Of a stretch of 32,699 bases of DNA, positions 1 to 7,049 are shown piece by piece. Origin of the DNA: Treponema sp. UBA7570 (GTDB lineage: Bacteria; Spirochaetota; Spirochaetia; Treponematales; Treponemataceae). The notes beneath the pieces are model-generated. The model did no database searches and was not told where the DNA came from. It saw only the letters and a program-made list of their open reading frames with translations. Location of the stretch: assembly GCA_002477955.1 (NCBI GenBank), contig DLLE01000004.1, positions 2,777 through 35,475 of the forward strand. Reading direction: 5' to 3'. Each line of letters starts with the position of its first letter. Position 1 is the first letter of the stretch. The position numbers were made by a program, and so were the translations under genes.

Positions 1-135
1 AAAAAAATCTAACTTAAACGCATTATAGTATTTTTGAGCCGTGAATTCAATGACAATAATTGCGATTTTGTCGTTAATTATTTTTTATTATTGGGCAAAA
101 TTGAGCAAAATACCGGGTAAAATTCTTGGAAATTC

Positions 136-230
136 GGAGCTCATTTTCTTGTCAAACCGGCTCTTGCTGCAAGTCCTCCTTCGCTCCGCTCGTCCGGTCT
201 TTCCGTGGCGATCCGGGCTAAGTTTTTCTC
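136..230 (+). repeat. Dispersed intergenic repeat, copy R1
   Basis: First of four related intergenic elements. The left end reads GGAGCTCATTTTCTTGTCAA followed by ACCGG; the right end reads ATCCGGGCTAAGTTTTTC. The same ends recur at 1776-1875, 25753-25915 and, inverted, at 28682-28800, with different interiors. An open reading frame runs through this stretch but has no ribosome binding site and matches nothing I recognise, so the region is called non-coding. The rest of 1-344 holds no gene. Confidence 0.6.
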
Positions 231-287
231 TAAAAACGCGCAGTTTCCTCATTTTTTTTGCATCTTTGCTTAACCGTTTTTTTTTGC

Positions 288-316
288 TTTTCCATGTCGC
301 CTTAATTTGCTAAAAT
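288..316 (+). promoter_or_regulatory. Candidate promoter of the permease gene
   Basis: TTTTCC (288-293), a 17-nt spacer and TAAAAT (311-316). The -10 box is preceded by TGC, the extended -10 form, which would offset the weak -35 box. The predicted start is roughly 25 nt before the ATG at 345. Confidence 0.4.
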
Positions 317-344
317 AATTCCACTTTTTTATTGAGGTTTTTTT

Positions 345-1700
345 ATGGAACTAAAATGGGTTATTTTGGCACTTGCCGTCTTAATGTACGCGCTTGTAAT
401 CGTCTTTCAGGACAAAAAAGTGTGGTTTACGACATTTGCCGGAATTTTATGCATTGTGCTCGGAATGATTTTTCCGGGCGCTATTTTTGGTTCTGCAGAA
501 GGACATGTTTCACGTCTTTTTGCTTTGACAAACGCTTTCGGTACCTTGATTAACTGGAACGTTCTTATGATTTATGTCGGCGCAATGACGATCGCGGCGC
601 TTTTCTTGTATTCAAAAGTTCCTGCAAAAATTGCCGACTGGCTTGTTTCCATTGCGCCTTCGACAGGAGTTGCGATTGTCCTTATCCTTGCAATGACCGG
701 AATTATTTCGATTTTTGTCGAAAACGTTGCGACTGTTCTTGTTATGGCTCCAATTGCGCTGAGTCTCTGCAAAAAATTAAAAATGAACCCGACAATGTTT
801 ATGGTCGGTCTCGCTGTTATGTCAAATCTCGAAGGAACAGCAACCCTTGTAGGCGATCCTCCGAGCATGATTTTTGCCGCGGTTGCAAATTACAATTTTA
901 ACGACTTTTTTATTCACGAAGGAAAACTTTCCATATTCTTTGTTGTTCAGACAGGACTTCTTGCAGGCTGTATTTTCTTCTATATGGTGTTTGCGCATTT
1001 AAAGGACAAATCTGCTGTTCAAAGCGAGCCTGTTCTCTCAGCCTTTCCTGCCGCTTTAATGCTTGTCATGATTTTCGGGCTTGCGGCTCTTTCTTTTGCA
1101 GGTTCTTCCCTTGCAAAAATTGTTCCTGAATGCATAATGAACCTTTCTTCCGGGCTTTTTGTAATAATTTTGGCGGCAATAGGAGTTTTGTGGTATTCTG
1201 CAAAACAGAAAAAGACCAAAAGCGAAGTCTGGACTTTGATAAAGGAGCTTGACTGGGAAACAATTTTCTTTCTGATGGGAATTTTCGTTGTCGTTGGAGC
1301 AATCAGCGGAGTAGGGCTTTTAAAAGAATTTGCAAATTTTCTTGTTCACTTCTGCGGCGGAAGTAAATTTTTGGGCTTTGTTGTAATTCTTGCAGTGAGC
1401 ATTTTGATTTCTGGATTTGTGGACAACGTTCCTTACATTATGGTTATGCTTCCTGTCGCTCAGCAGATGGGCGCCGGACTAGGAATGGGAGCCGACCTTT
1501 TTATGTTTGCATTGCTCGTTGGCTCTTGTCTTGGCGGAAACCTCACTCCTTTTGGAGCAAGCGCAAATGTTGTGGCCATGGGAATCGTCAAAAACGAAGG
1601 CTATCCAATGTCATTTGCAAAATGGCTAAAAGTCGGAGGAAGTTTTACAATTATTACAACAACAGCCTCGGCAGTCGTTCTTTGGCTTTTGTGGAGCTAA
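345..1700 (+). CDS. ArsB/NhaD-type ion transporter family permease
   Basis: A 451-aa inner-membrane protein made almost wholly of hydrophobic segments, about 11. It fits the ion transporter (IT) superfamily, the SLC13/ArsB/NhaD/CitM group. The stretch NLEGTATLVGDPPSMI (about residues 162-177) is the typical glycine/proline-rich re-entrant motif, and a second copy, GNLTPFGASANVVAMG, lies near residues 401-416; the duplicated motif is a hallmark of the fold. The substrate cannot be set from sequence: arsenite, Na+/H+ exchange or dicarboxylate are all possible, and no ars genes sit nearby. The start is set by GAGG about 8 nt upstream. It is a single-gene unit with its own promoter and a strong terminator, bracketed by two direct repeat copies. 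Confidence 0.85.
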   Translation: MELKWVILALAVLMYALVIVFQDKKVWFTTFAGILCIVLGMIFPGAIFGSAEGHVSRLFALTNAFGTLINWNVLMIYVGAMTIAALFLYSKVPAKIADWLVSIAPSTGVAIVLILAMTGIISIFVENVATVLVMAPIALSLCKKLKMNPTMFMVGLAVMSNLEGTATLVGDPPSMIFAAVANYNFNDFFIHEGKLSIFFVVQTGLLAGCIFFYMVFAHLKDKSAVQSEPVLSAFPAALMLVMIFGLAALSFAGSSLAKIVPECIMNLSSGLFVIILAAIGVLWYSAKQKKTKSEVWTLIKELDWETIFFLMGIFVVVGAISGVGLLKEFANFLVHFCGGSKFLGFVVILAVSILISGFVDNVPYIMVMLPVAQQMGAGLGMGADLFMFALLVGSCLGGNLTPFGASANVVAMGIVKNEGYPMSFAKWLKVGGSFTIITTTASAVVLWLLWS

Positions 1701-1728
1701 AAACTAAAAATCGCAAAAACGTGCAAAA

Positions 1729-1763
1729 ACGGGATGCAGTTAAAAAAGCATCTCGTTTTTTTT
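1729..1763 (+). terminator. Rho-independent terminator of the permease gene
   Basis: ACGGGATGC (1729-1737) pairs with GCATCTCGT (1748-1756), nine pairs including one G-U, and is followed by a run of T. It ends the unit that stops at 1700. Confidence 0.9.
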
Positions 1764-1775
1764 ATTTAAAACTTT

Positions 1776-1875
1776 GGAGCGAGATAGCTCTCAAACCGTC
1801 CTTCCGCAATTCGGTAACCCTCAGCCGCTTCGGGCCGCCTTTGGCGTTGCTCCAGCACGGGCTAAGTATTGCTTA
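1776..1875 (+). repeat. Dispersed intergenic repeat, copy R2
   Basis: Same orientation as the copy at 136-230. The left end is GGAGCGAGATAGCTCTCAAA followed by CCGTCC; the right end is GTTGCTCCAGCACGGGCTAA followed by GTATT. The right half closely matches the reverse complement of the copy at 28682-28800 (GTTGCTNCAGC then GGGCTAA). It contains the short hairpin CGCC-TTT-GGCG. Confidence 0.65.
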
Positions 1876-1948
1876 AAAAAAATCTTTGGTTCTTTAGGTT
1901 AAATATTTAATTATTTAAACTTATTTCAAATTTTTATAAGTAAATCGG

Positions 1949-1977
1949 TTTACACTCAGAAAACATTTCTTTATACT
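1949..1977 (+). promoter_or_regulatory. Sigma-70 type promoter of the VTC/CotH operon
   Basis: TTTACA (1949-1954), a 17-nt spacer and TATACT (1972-1977), close to consensus. The predicted transcript starts near 1984. Confidence 0.7.
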
Positions 1978-1990
1978 TTATACATAAGTT

Positions 1991-2004
1991 ACCGATTGTT
2001 CGGT
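1991..2004. promoter_or_regulatory. Inverted repeat just after the transcription start
   Basis: ACCGA-TTGT-TCGGT is a perfect 5-bp dyad about 7 nt past the predicted start and before the AAGGA ribosome binding site. It could be an operator or a small leader hairpin; the sequence does not say which. Confidence 0.35.
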
Positions 2005-2025
2005 AGTTTTTAAGGACTTGCGGCA

Positions 2026-2721
2026 ATGCCTAAATTCAGACACGAGTTTAAATATTTTTCTCCTGAAATGGTTCTTTCTGCGATAGAACAGCGGATGGGA
2101 GCGTTGTTAAGCCTGGATAAAAATACTGGAGAAGCAGGCGAATATGCAATTCGAAGCATTTATTTTGATGATATTTACGGCACTTGCTTTTTAGAAAACG
2201 AAAACGGAACAGATCCTCGCGAAAAATTCAGAATTAGAATTTACAACTGTTCAAAAGAGCGTATTGCTTTGGAATTAAAGCAAAAAGTAAATGGAATGTG
2301 CCTTAAAACGTCGTGTCCTGTTCCGCTAAAAACCCTTGAACAAATTATGGCCGGCCAAATTCCAGATTTTACGGCCGAAACTCCATATCTATTAAAAAAA
2401 TTGATTTCCCAGATGCATTTTCGTGCATTGAGGCCTGTTGTAATTGTTGCTTACGAGAGAGTTCCTTTTGTTTATCCGGACGGAAATGTTCGTGTAACTT
2501 TTGACAGGAACCTTCGCAGTTCAAGCAACATAGAAGATTTTTTTAATCCGCAGGCAGCGTTCAGACCGGTTCTACCGGTCGGAACTAATATGATGGAAGT
2601 AAAATTCGACGAATTTTTGCCGGATTTTATAAACGAGGCGTGTCAGACGAGCCTTTTGCAATGGACGAGTTTTTCAAAATTCTACCTTTGCAGAAAATTT
2701 GACATTAACGGAATGGCTTAA
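2026..2721 (+). CDS. VTC-type polyphosphate polymerase domain protein
   Basis: A 231-aa cytoplasmic protein of the triphosphate tunnel metalloenzyme fold, VTC domain. The charged residues that line the tunnel appear in order: RHEFKY (5-10), IRSIYFD (42-48), KFRIR (67-71), ELKQK (83-87), YERVPF (143-148), RVTFDR (156-161), EVKFDE (191-196) and SFSKF (215-219). In yeast Vtc4 this domain makes polyphosphate from ATP; in bacteria the actual product of stand-alone versions is mostly untested. The gene starts at ATG 2026 after AAGGA and a near-consensus promoter. It leads a three-gene run with the DUF4956 and CotH-like genes, a grouping I recall from other bacteria. The activity is inferred; the fold is confident. 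Confidence 0.88.
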   Translation: MPKFRHEFKYFSPEMVLSAIEQRMGALLSLDKNTGEAGEYAIRSIYFDDIYGTCFLENENGTDPREKFRIRIYNCSKERIALELKQKVNGMCLKTSCPVPLKTLEQIMAGQIPDFTAETPYLLKKLISQMHFRALRPVVIVAYERVPFVYPDGNVRVTFDRNLRSSSNIEDFFNPQAAFRPVLPVGTNMMEVKFDEFLPDFINEACQTSLLQWTSFSKFYLCRKFDINGMA

Positions 2722-2764
2722 AATTTTTAAAATTATAAAAACATAAAAAAGGACGGTAGCTTTT

Positions 2765-3439
2765 ATGGGATTTAAGGATATTTTCAAAAAATCATTCATT
2801 CAGGGATTTACAAGATACGATGCGACTCCGGAAAACATCATCATAGTTTTTTTGATTGCGTCTGTTTTTGCGCTTTATATTTTCTTCGCTTACAGGCTTT
2901 TGACGCGCCGAACCTTTTATTCAAAGTCGTTTAACATTGCGCTTCCTGCTCTTGTATTGATTACTGCCGGTGTAATTTTGACGATTCAGTCGAGCGTTGT
3001 AATTTCTTTAGGTATGGTCGGCGCTCTTTCTATTGTCCGCTTTAGAACTGCAATAAAAGATCCAATGGATTTGGTTTTTCTGTTTTGGGCGATTTCTACA
3101 GGAATTATCTGTGGCGCAGGTCTTGCTCAAATTTCGTGCGTGCTTGCGTTTATTTTGACAGTTGCTCTTTTTGTTTTGGACAGGCTTCCTGTTGCAAAAG
3201 CTCCAAAAATTTTAATGGTAAGCGGCAATAGTTACGAACTCGAAAAAAGCATAATGGCGCTAGTTCAAAAATATTGCAAAACTTTTGCAGTAAAAAGCCG
3301 CGCTCTTTCTAATGGAAAAATCAACCTTGTTGTAGAAATCCGCGCTTCTGACGATTCTGCTCTTTTACAGGAAGTTGCCGCTCTCGAAAATGTTGTTTCT
3401 TCAACAATTCTTGCGCACGACGGCGAAGTAACTTACTAG
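2765..3439 (+). CDS. DUF4956 domain-containing membrane protein
   Basis: A 224-aa protein with about four membrane segments in residues 25-140, including VISLGMVGALSIVRFRTAIK (79-98), the most recognisable stretch of the DUF4956 family. A soluble C-terminal domain of about 75 residues follows, beginning near KAPKILMVSGNSYELEKS. The family has no established function. It regularly travels with VTC-domain and CotH-like genes, as here, and may provide the membrane part of whatever the VTC protein makes. It starts 43 nt after the VTC gene, with AAGGA upstream of ATG. Confidence 0.85.
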   Translation: MGFKDIFKKSFIQGFTRYDATPENIIIVFLIASVFALYIFFAYRLLTRRTFYSKSFNIALPALVLITAGVILTIQSSVVISLGMVGALSIVRFRTAIKDPMDLVFLFWAISTGIICGAGLAQISCVLAFILTVALFVLDRLPVAKAPKILMVSGNSYELEKSIMALVQKYCKTFAVKSRALSNGKINLVVEIRASDDSALLQEVAALENVVSSTILAHDGEVTY

Positions 3440-3462
3440 ATTTATCTGAAAAAAAAGAAAAT

Positions 3463-4830
3463 ATGAGCGTTTTTAATGGAATAAAAAGATATTCGGCTGG
3501 CTTTGTTTTTTTATTTGTTCTGCTTTCGTTTGGCTGTGTTTTAGCATTTTTGCTTTCTTCTGAACGGGAAGTTACTTTTGAAAGTTGCAAAAAACTTGGT
3601 CTTCCGATACTCGAGCTTTCTACAAACAAAAAGAAAGAAATTACAAGCAAAGAAGATTATGTAAAAGGCGAATTTACTTTAACGGATCCTTCTGTCGTTC
3701 TTACAGGAAAATGCAAGGTTCGTGGACACGGAAATTCAACCTGGAAAACAACTTTTACAAATAAAAAACCGTATCTTTTAAAACTTGACCGTGAGGCAAA
3801 TCTTTTGGGAATGCCGGGCGCCCGAAAATGGATTTTGATGGCAAACTCCTGCGACCGCTCAATGCTGCGAAATTTTTATGCCGAGCATCTTACTCACAAT
3901 GTCTGGGACAAAATGCGGTGGAATCCGCAGTCAAAATTTATAACCCTCTTTATAAATGGCAAATACCGCGGACTTTATTCGGTTACGGAAAAAGTTGAAG
4001 TTGAAAAAAGCCGCGTTGAATTCGAGGGTGAAGGTTTTCTTGCCGAAATCGACAGCCACGGCGGCCGTCCATATTCTTTTTCAAGCCCGACAGGCTTAAG
4101 GTTTCATATCCGCTCTCCCAAGTCAACCGAAGAAAACTACAAAAAATGGGCGGAAAAAATAAACGAACTCGAAAATATTCTTTATAGCGAAAACTGGTTA
4201 AAAGAAGACGGGTACAAAAAATATTTTGATATGGATTCGTTTGTTGACTGGTATCTTCTTTCTGAGTTTTCGAAAAATTATGATGCAAAGTTCTATAACT
4301 CGGTCTTTATGAATTATGACTACAGTCAGGACAAACTTTTTATGGGGCCTGCCTGGGATCATGATATTGCGTTTGGAAACAGCGGCGAAAGTTCTACAGG
4401 AAGCAATTCTTATAACTCTCTCGTAAGCAACAGCGCGTGGATTCAAATGTTCAAGGTTTTTGATTTTTCTAAAAATTCGACAATGCCGTCCAACGAAGAA
4501 GGTTTTTTGATAAATCAGTCGTCTTGGTATCATCGCCTTTTTAACGATGCAGATTTTGTAAATGCGGTAGAAAAACGTTGGCTCGAAACCCGGCTTGAAT
4601 TAAAATCTTCGATTGACTGGCTCAAGGAGCAGGGCGAGCTTTTAAATTCTGCCGGAGAATTAAACGACAGCGTATGGCACATAATTGGAAGCGCGATCTG
4701 GCCACGTGCGCCCGGATACCGCGACAGAAAAACTTATAAAAGCGAAGTAAAATATCTTACGGACTGGTGCGAGCAGCGCTTTGAGTGGATGGACAGTATT
4801 TTTTACCAGAAAAAGTTTGCAAATAACTAG
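3463..4830 (+). CDS. CotH-like protein kinase family protein, membrane-anchored
   Basis: A 455-aa protein with one N-terminal membrane segment (about 11-32) and a large domain on the outer side. CotH family motifs are clear: VRGHGNSTW (86-94), KPYLLKLDR (102-110), GKYRGLYSVTEKV (166-178), GFLAEID (191-197) and GPAWDHDIAFG (295-305), where the WDxD aspartates are expected to bind metal as in CotH kinases. CotH from spore formers phosphorylates coat proteins; in a non-sporing spirochaete the target would be a surface or periplasmic protein, which is inference. The upstream purine stretch is weak, so expression may depend on reading through from the DUF4956 gene 23 nt upstream. Its stop lies 2 nt from the end of a convergent gene. 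Confidence 0.85.
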   Translation: MSVFNGIKRYSAGFVFLFVLLSFGCVLAFLLSSEREVTFESCKKLGLPILELSTNKKKEITSKEDYVKGEFTLTDPSVVLTGKCKVRGHGNSTWKTTFTNKKPYLLKLDREANLLGMPGARKWILMANSCDRSMLRNFYAEHLTHNVWDKMRWNPQSKFITLFINGKYRGLYSVTEKVEVEKSRVEFEGEGFLAEIDSHGGRPYSFSSPTGLRFHIRSPKSTEENYKKWAEKINELENILYSENWLKEDGYKKYFDMDSFVDWYLLSEFSKNYDAKFYNSVFMNYDYSQDKLFMGPAWDHDIAFGNSGESSTGSNSYNSLVSNSAWIQMFKVFDFSKNSTMPSNEEGFLINQSSWYHRLFNDADFVNAVEKRWLETRLELKSSIDWLKEQGELLNSAGELNDSVWHIIGSAIWPRAPGYRDRKTYKSEVKYLTDWCEQRFEWMDSIFYQKKFANN

Positions 4831-4832
4831 AA

Positions 4833-5222
4833 TTATGCCGTCAAATCGAGAAGTTGTCCTGTCTGAGGCTGCACTCCTGCAAGTCCGTAGCCTGTCATAT
4901 GGGATTTTTCGATTTCGTTTTGAATCTGCGACTGATAATTTTGAATAAGGCTTTCCATTTGGCCATCGCTCAAATTTAAATTGTCGGAAAATTCTGCTTT
5001 TGGCTGGCTTTTCATGGAGATAAGCTGGTTTAAAAGAGAGTTTAAAATCTGAATTTTGCTTACAGAAACGCCGTGTTCTGGGATTGAAGAAGCAACTCCA
5101 GAAATATGGTCAAATTGAGAATAAATAACGGAAGCAGGATTTACAGGAACATAGAGTTTTCCTGAGCTGCCGCTTAAAATTCTGCCGTATGAATAAGCAT
5201 TTAATGAAATAGAATTGACCAT
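4833..5222 (-). CDS. Conserved-looking hypothetical protein, 129 aa
   Basis: Not recognised. A soluble, Ser/Gln/Asn-rich 129-aa protein with no signal peptide or membrane segment. It has a predicted helical stretch in the middle (VSKIQILNSLLNQLISMKSQ, about 53-72) and another around LSDGQMESLIQNYQSQIQNE. The composition and the MVNSISLNAYS start resemble small flagellar or cytoplasmic accessory proteins, but no family can be named. Translation starts at ATG after AGAGG with a 7-nt spacer. That ribosome binding site lies inside a hairpin (5230-5271). It is probably co-transcribed with the 70-aa gene upstream at 5327-5539. Confidence 0.7.
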   Translation of the reverse strand: MVNSISLNAYSYGRILSGSSGKLYVPVNPASVIYSQFDHISGVASSIPEHGVSVSKIQILNSLLNQLISMKSQPKAEFSDNLNLSDGQMESLIQNYQSQIQNEIEKSHMTGYGLAGVQPQTGQLLDLTA

Positions 5223-5229
5223 AACTCAA

Positions 5230-5271
5230 CCTCTAGTAAATTTTCGGAAAAATAAAAATTTAGTTTAGAGG
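5230..5271 (-). promoter_or_regulatory. Hairpin that sequesters the ribosome binding site of the 129-aa gene
   Basis: In the minus-strand transcript, CCTCTA (5271-5266) pairs with TAGAGG (5235-5230), and AAATTTT pairs with AAAATTT just inside. The 3' arm contains the AGAGG ribosome binding site 7 nt before ATG at 5222. An AU-rich stem over the binding site is how RNA thermometers and simple translational switches are built. Confidence 0.45.
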
Positions 5272-5279
5272 CTGATATA

Positions 5280-5314
5280 TTTTTTCTGGCATTTTGTGCA
5301 AATGTCAGAAAAAA
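5280..5314. repeat. Inverted repeat between the 70-aa and 129-aa genes
   Basis: TTTTTTCTG-CATTT pairs with AAATG-CAGAAAAAA with one mismatch. The T run is on the 5' side of the stem on both strands, so it is not a standard terminator; it could instead stabilise mRNA between the two genes. Confidence 0.5.
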
Positions 5315-5326
5315 GACGTGGATTTT

Positions 5327-5539
5327 TTAGCGTTTTTTTCCTAGAACGTTGTCAACTTCTTCCTGAGTTACAGAAATCTGTTCAATTTTTAATCTGTCCG
5401 AAAACAATTTGCTGTTTTTTTCAAAATTTTCCAAGATTTGAGATGACTTAAATTTTGGTTTTCTTATATTTTTTATTTTAGAACGTTCTGCCTGTAAAAG
5501 TCTGTTTAGTTCGTCCTGAGAAATAAAAGTTTCGCTCAT
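5327..5539 (-). CDS. Small protein with two FliM N-terminus-like motifs
   Basis: A 70-aa basic soluble protein. Residues 6-16 read ISQDELNRLLQ and residues 56-66 read VTQEEVDNVLG. Both resemble the LSQDEIDxLL segment at the N-terminus of FliM and FliY, which in those proteins binds phosphorylated CheY. The middle is rich in Lys, Phe and Ser and contains nothing recognisable. There is no flagellar switch domain, so this is not FliM or FliN. The ATG at 5539 follows GGGAG, which belongs to a 37-bp element shared with the TRAP-binding-protein gene at 25237. It follows the lipoprotein gene by 42 nt. Function unknown; a CheY-binding or motor-associated role is a guess from the motifs. Confidence 0.7.
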   Translation of the reverse strand: MSETFISQDELNRLLQAERSKIKNIRKPKFKSSQILENFEKNSKLFSDRLKIEQISVTQEEVDNVLGKKR

Positions 5540-5548
5540 AATTTTGCG

Positions 5549-5585
5549 CTCCCGTAAAAAGTCAAGATTAAAACTTCAGTTTTAG
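5549..5585 (-). promoter_or_regulatory. 5'-UTR element, copy 1 of 2 (37 bp)
   Basis: 36 of 37 bases match 25244-25280. On the minus strand it begins at the stop codon of the upstream lipoprotein gene, contains the dyad AAAACT-GA-AGTTTT, then TTGACTTTTT, and ends with the GGGAG ribosome binding site of the 70-aa gene. Confidence 0.7.
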
Positions 5586-6853
5586 TCAAATTGCTTTGAC
5601 CATGTATTTAAAAGCGATTCCATCGTAAGATTTTTTTTGTCGCTGTCTGTTTTTATTGCATTGTTCAAATAAGGAAAAATTACGCGCTCTTTTATGCTTT
5701 GCCATCGTGGCGGAAAAGCCTGTGGCGCTGCAATTTTTTCTTCTGCCGGCAAGTTTCCGAGCAAATTTCTGTAAAAAGTTGGGAAAATGCGCTCGTTTAC
5801 ACCTTTTATTGTCGAAAAGCCAGACACAATTCCAAAAGTCGCCGTGTCCAGATGCATTTTTGCAGAGCGTTCTAGCAAAAGCTTTTGATTTTTTTCTTGG
5901 AAAAACCAGCGGATAAAATTTTCAGCCTGCCTTGGATTTTTTGCGTGTTTGTAAACTGCCATAGAAACAATATCGTCTTTTGCAGGAATAAAGCCGTTTA
6001 TCGAAAGCCATCGGAAATCAATTTCGCCAAGCTGTTCAAAAGAAATTTTAAAAAGTTCGTTGCTCGTTATGTAGCTAAAAAGCGTTCTGCCTTCGGCAAT
6101 TTGTCTGTATTTTGGTGTGTAGAGGTATTTGAATTCAAAATCTTGCTCTGCCGTTGTGCTTGAGTTTTTTTCTTTAGTCCAGGCTCTGATATATTCAACA
6201 GCTTCTGAAAGTTTTTTTTCGTCCCAGATAAAACCGTTTCCTTTTTGCTTAAAACATGGACCGAATTTTTTAGCGACTTCGTACAAAAATTCATCGTCCC
6301 AGGAAGGGGCAAAACCCATTTTTGTATAGAAACCTTTTTTGTTCACTGCATTAAAGTCTCCGGCAAGTTCTTTTATCTGCTCAAGAGAAAGCGAATATTG
6401 ATTTGGAATTTTATCTTCGTTTTTGGAAGAAAAGACAAAAAGCGGAAGGTTAAAACTGACAGGAAGAAGATATTGGCTGTCAAAAACTTTGCCGTATTCA
6501 ACGAGAGGCGCGTAAAGTGTAGAAATATCGATGCTGTCTTTGCTTAAAAGTGAATCGAGAGGCCTAAAAAGTTTGCGTGTGCTGTCGTTTTTGAGCCATG
6601 AGCCTGCGATTAAATCCGGTTTTTCTTCATCTTTTGCAGGGGGAAGTGAACTTGCGAGACGTTTTTTGTAAACTATTACAGCTTTTGTCTTGTCTTGAAT
6701 CGAATTAAAAAGTTCACTGTAAGAAACAAATTCTTCGCGGTCAGTCCAAATTATAAAAGTGTCTGGCGAATTGTCTTGTATCTTGCATCCAAAAAAAAGT
6801 CCGCAAAAAATAAAAATCGCCGCAAAAAAATAAGTCCTCAAAAATCCAGTCAT
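5582..6853 (-). CDS. Solute-binding-protein-like lipoprotein
   Basis: A 423-aa exported protein. The start chosen is the ATG at 6853, giving MTGFLRTYFFAAIFIFCGLF and then lipobox FFGC with Cys23 as the lipidation site. A longer frame from a TTG at 6895 exists but would put charged residues ahead of the signal, and a -10-like TATACT lies inside it. The mature part has the layout of family 1 extracellular solute-binding proteins of ABC importers (sugars, oligosaccharides): TFIIWTDREEF near the start, LLPVSFNLPLFVFSS, then a C-terminal AENFIRWFFQ helix and a late PRWQSI segment. No ABC permease or ATPase genes lie nearby, so it is an orphan; the ligand is unknown. Confidence 0.8.
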   Translation of the reverse strand: MTGFLRTYFFAAIFIFCGLFFGCKIQDNSPDTFIIWTDREEFVSYSELFNSIQDKTKAVIVYKKRLASSLPPAKDEEKPDLIAGSWLKNDSTRKLFRPLDSLLSKDSIDISTLYAPLVEYGKVFDSQYLLPVSFNLPLFVFSSKNEDKIPNQYSLSLEQIKELAGDFNAVNKKGFYTKMGFAPSWDDEFLYEVAKKFGPCFKQKGNGFIWDEKKLSEAVEYIRAWTKEKNSSTTAEQDFEFKYLYTPKYRQIAEGRTLFSYITSNELFKISFEQLGEIDFRWLSINGFIPAKDDIVSMAVYKHAKNPRQAENFIRWFFQEKNQKLLLERSAKMHLDTATFGIVSGFSTIKGVNERIFPTFYRNLLGNLPAEEKIAAPQAFPPRWQSIKERVIFPYLNNAIKTDSDKKNLTMESLLNTWSKQFD

Positions 6854-7001
6854 TATTTGAGTATACCGCATTTTTTTATATTTATAAATATTCAAGAATA
6901 GAAAAAAATCAACGATTTAACAAAGCGGCATATTTTTTATAAACCGTATGACAGGCTGACGGCGCAATTTTAAGATTGTGAGCAGATTGCCGCCAAATAA
7001 A

Positions 7002-7032
7002 AAAGACGCCAGATTTTCTGACGTCTTTTTGT
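7002..7032. terminator. Bidirectional intrinsic terminator
   Basis: AAAAAGACG-CAGA pairs with TCTG-CGTCTTTTT across a short loop, with A and T runs on the correct sides for both strands. It ends the minus-strand aminotransferase gene. The remainder of 6896-7001 shows nothing I can name. Confidence 0.85.
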
Positions 7033-7049
7033 GTTTTTATAAAATTGAT

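Noticed and set aside
41..313. 90-codon open frame at the left end
   Set aside because: It runs through repeat copy R1, has no ribosome binding site and encodes a low-complexity hydrophobic sequence unlike any family.
136..1875. The repeats as integron attC sites, which T. denticola has
   Set aside because: Ends are conserved and middles vary, but the outer boxes (GTCAAAC and GGGCTAAG) are not the complementary RYYYAAC/GTTRRRY pair, and no integrase or cassette array is present.
1526..1876. 116-codon frame overlapping the permease 3' end
   Set aside because: A frame shadow that continues through the terminator and repeat R2; no start signals.
5280..5314. Inverted repeat as a terminator
   Set aside because: The T run is on the 5' side of the stem on both strands, so termination is not expected.
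5549..5585. TTGACT in the shared element as a -35 box
   Set aside because: At 17 nt the -10 position is ATTATG in one copy and ATGAAA in the other, covering the start codon, so it is not a credible promoter.
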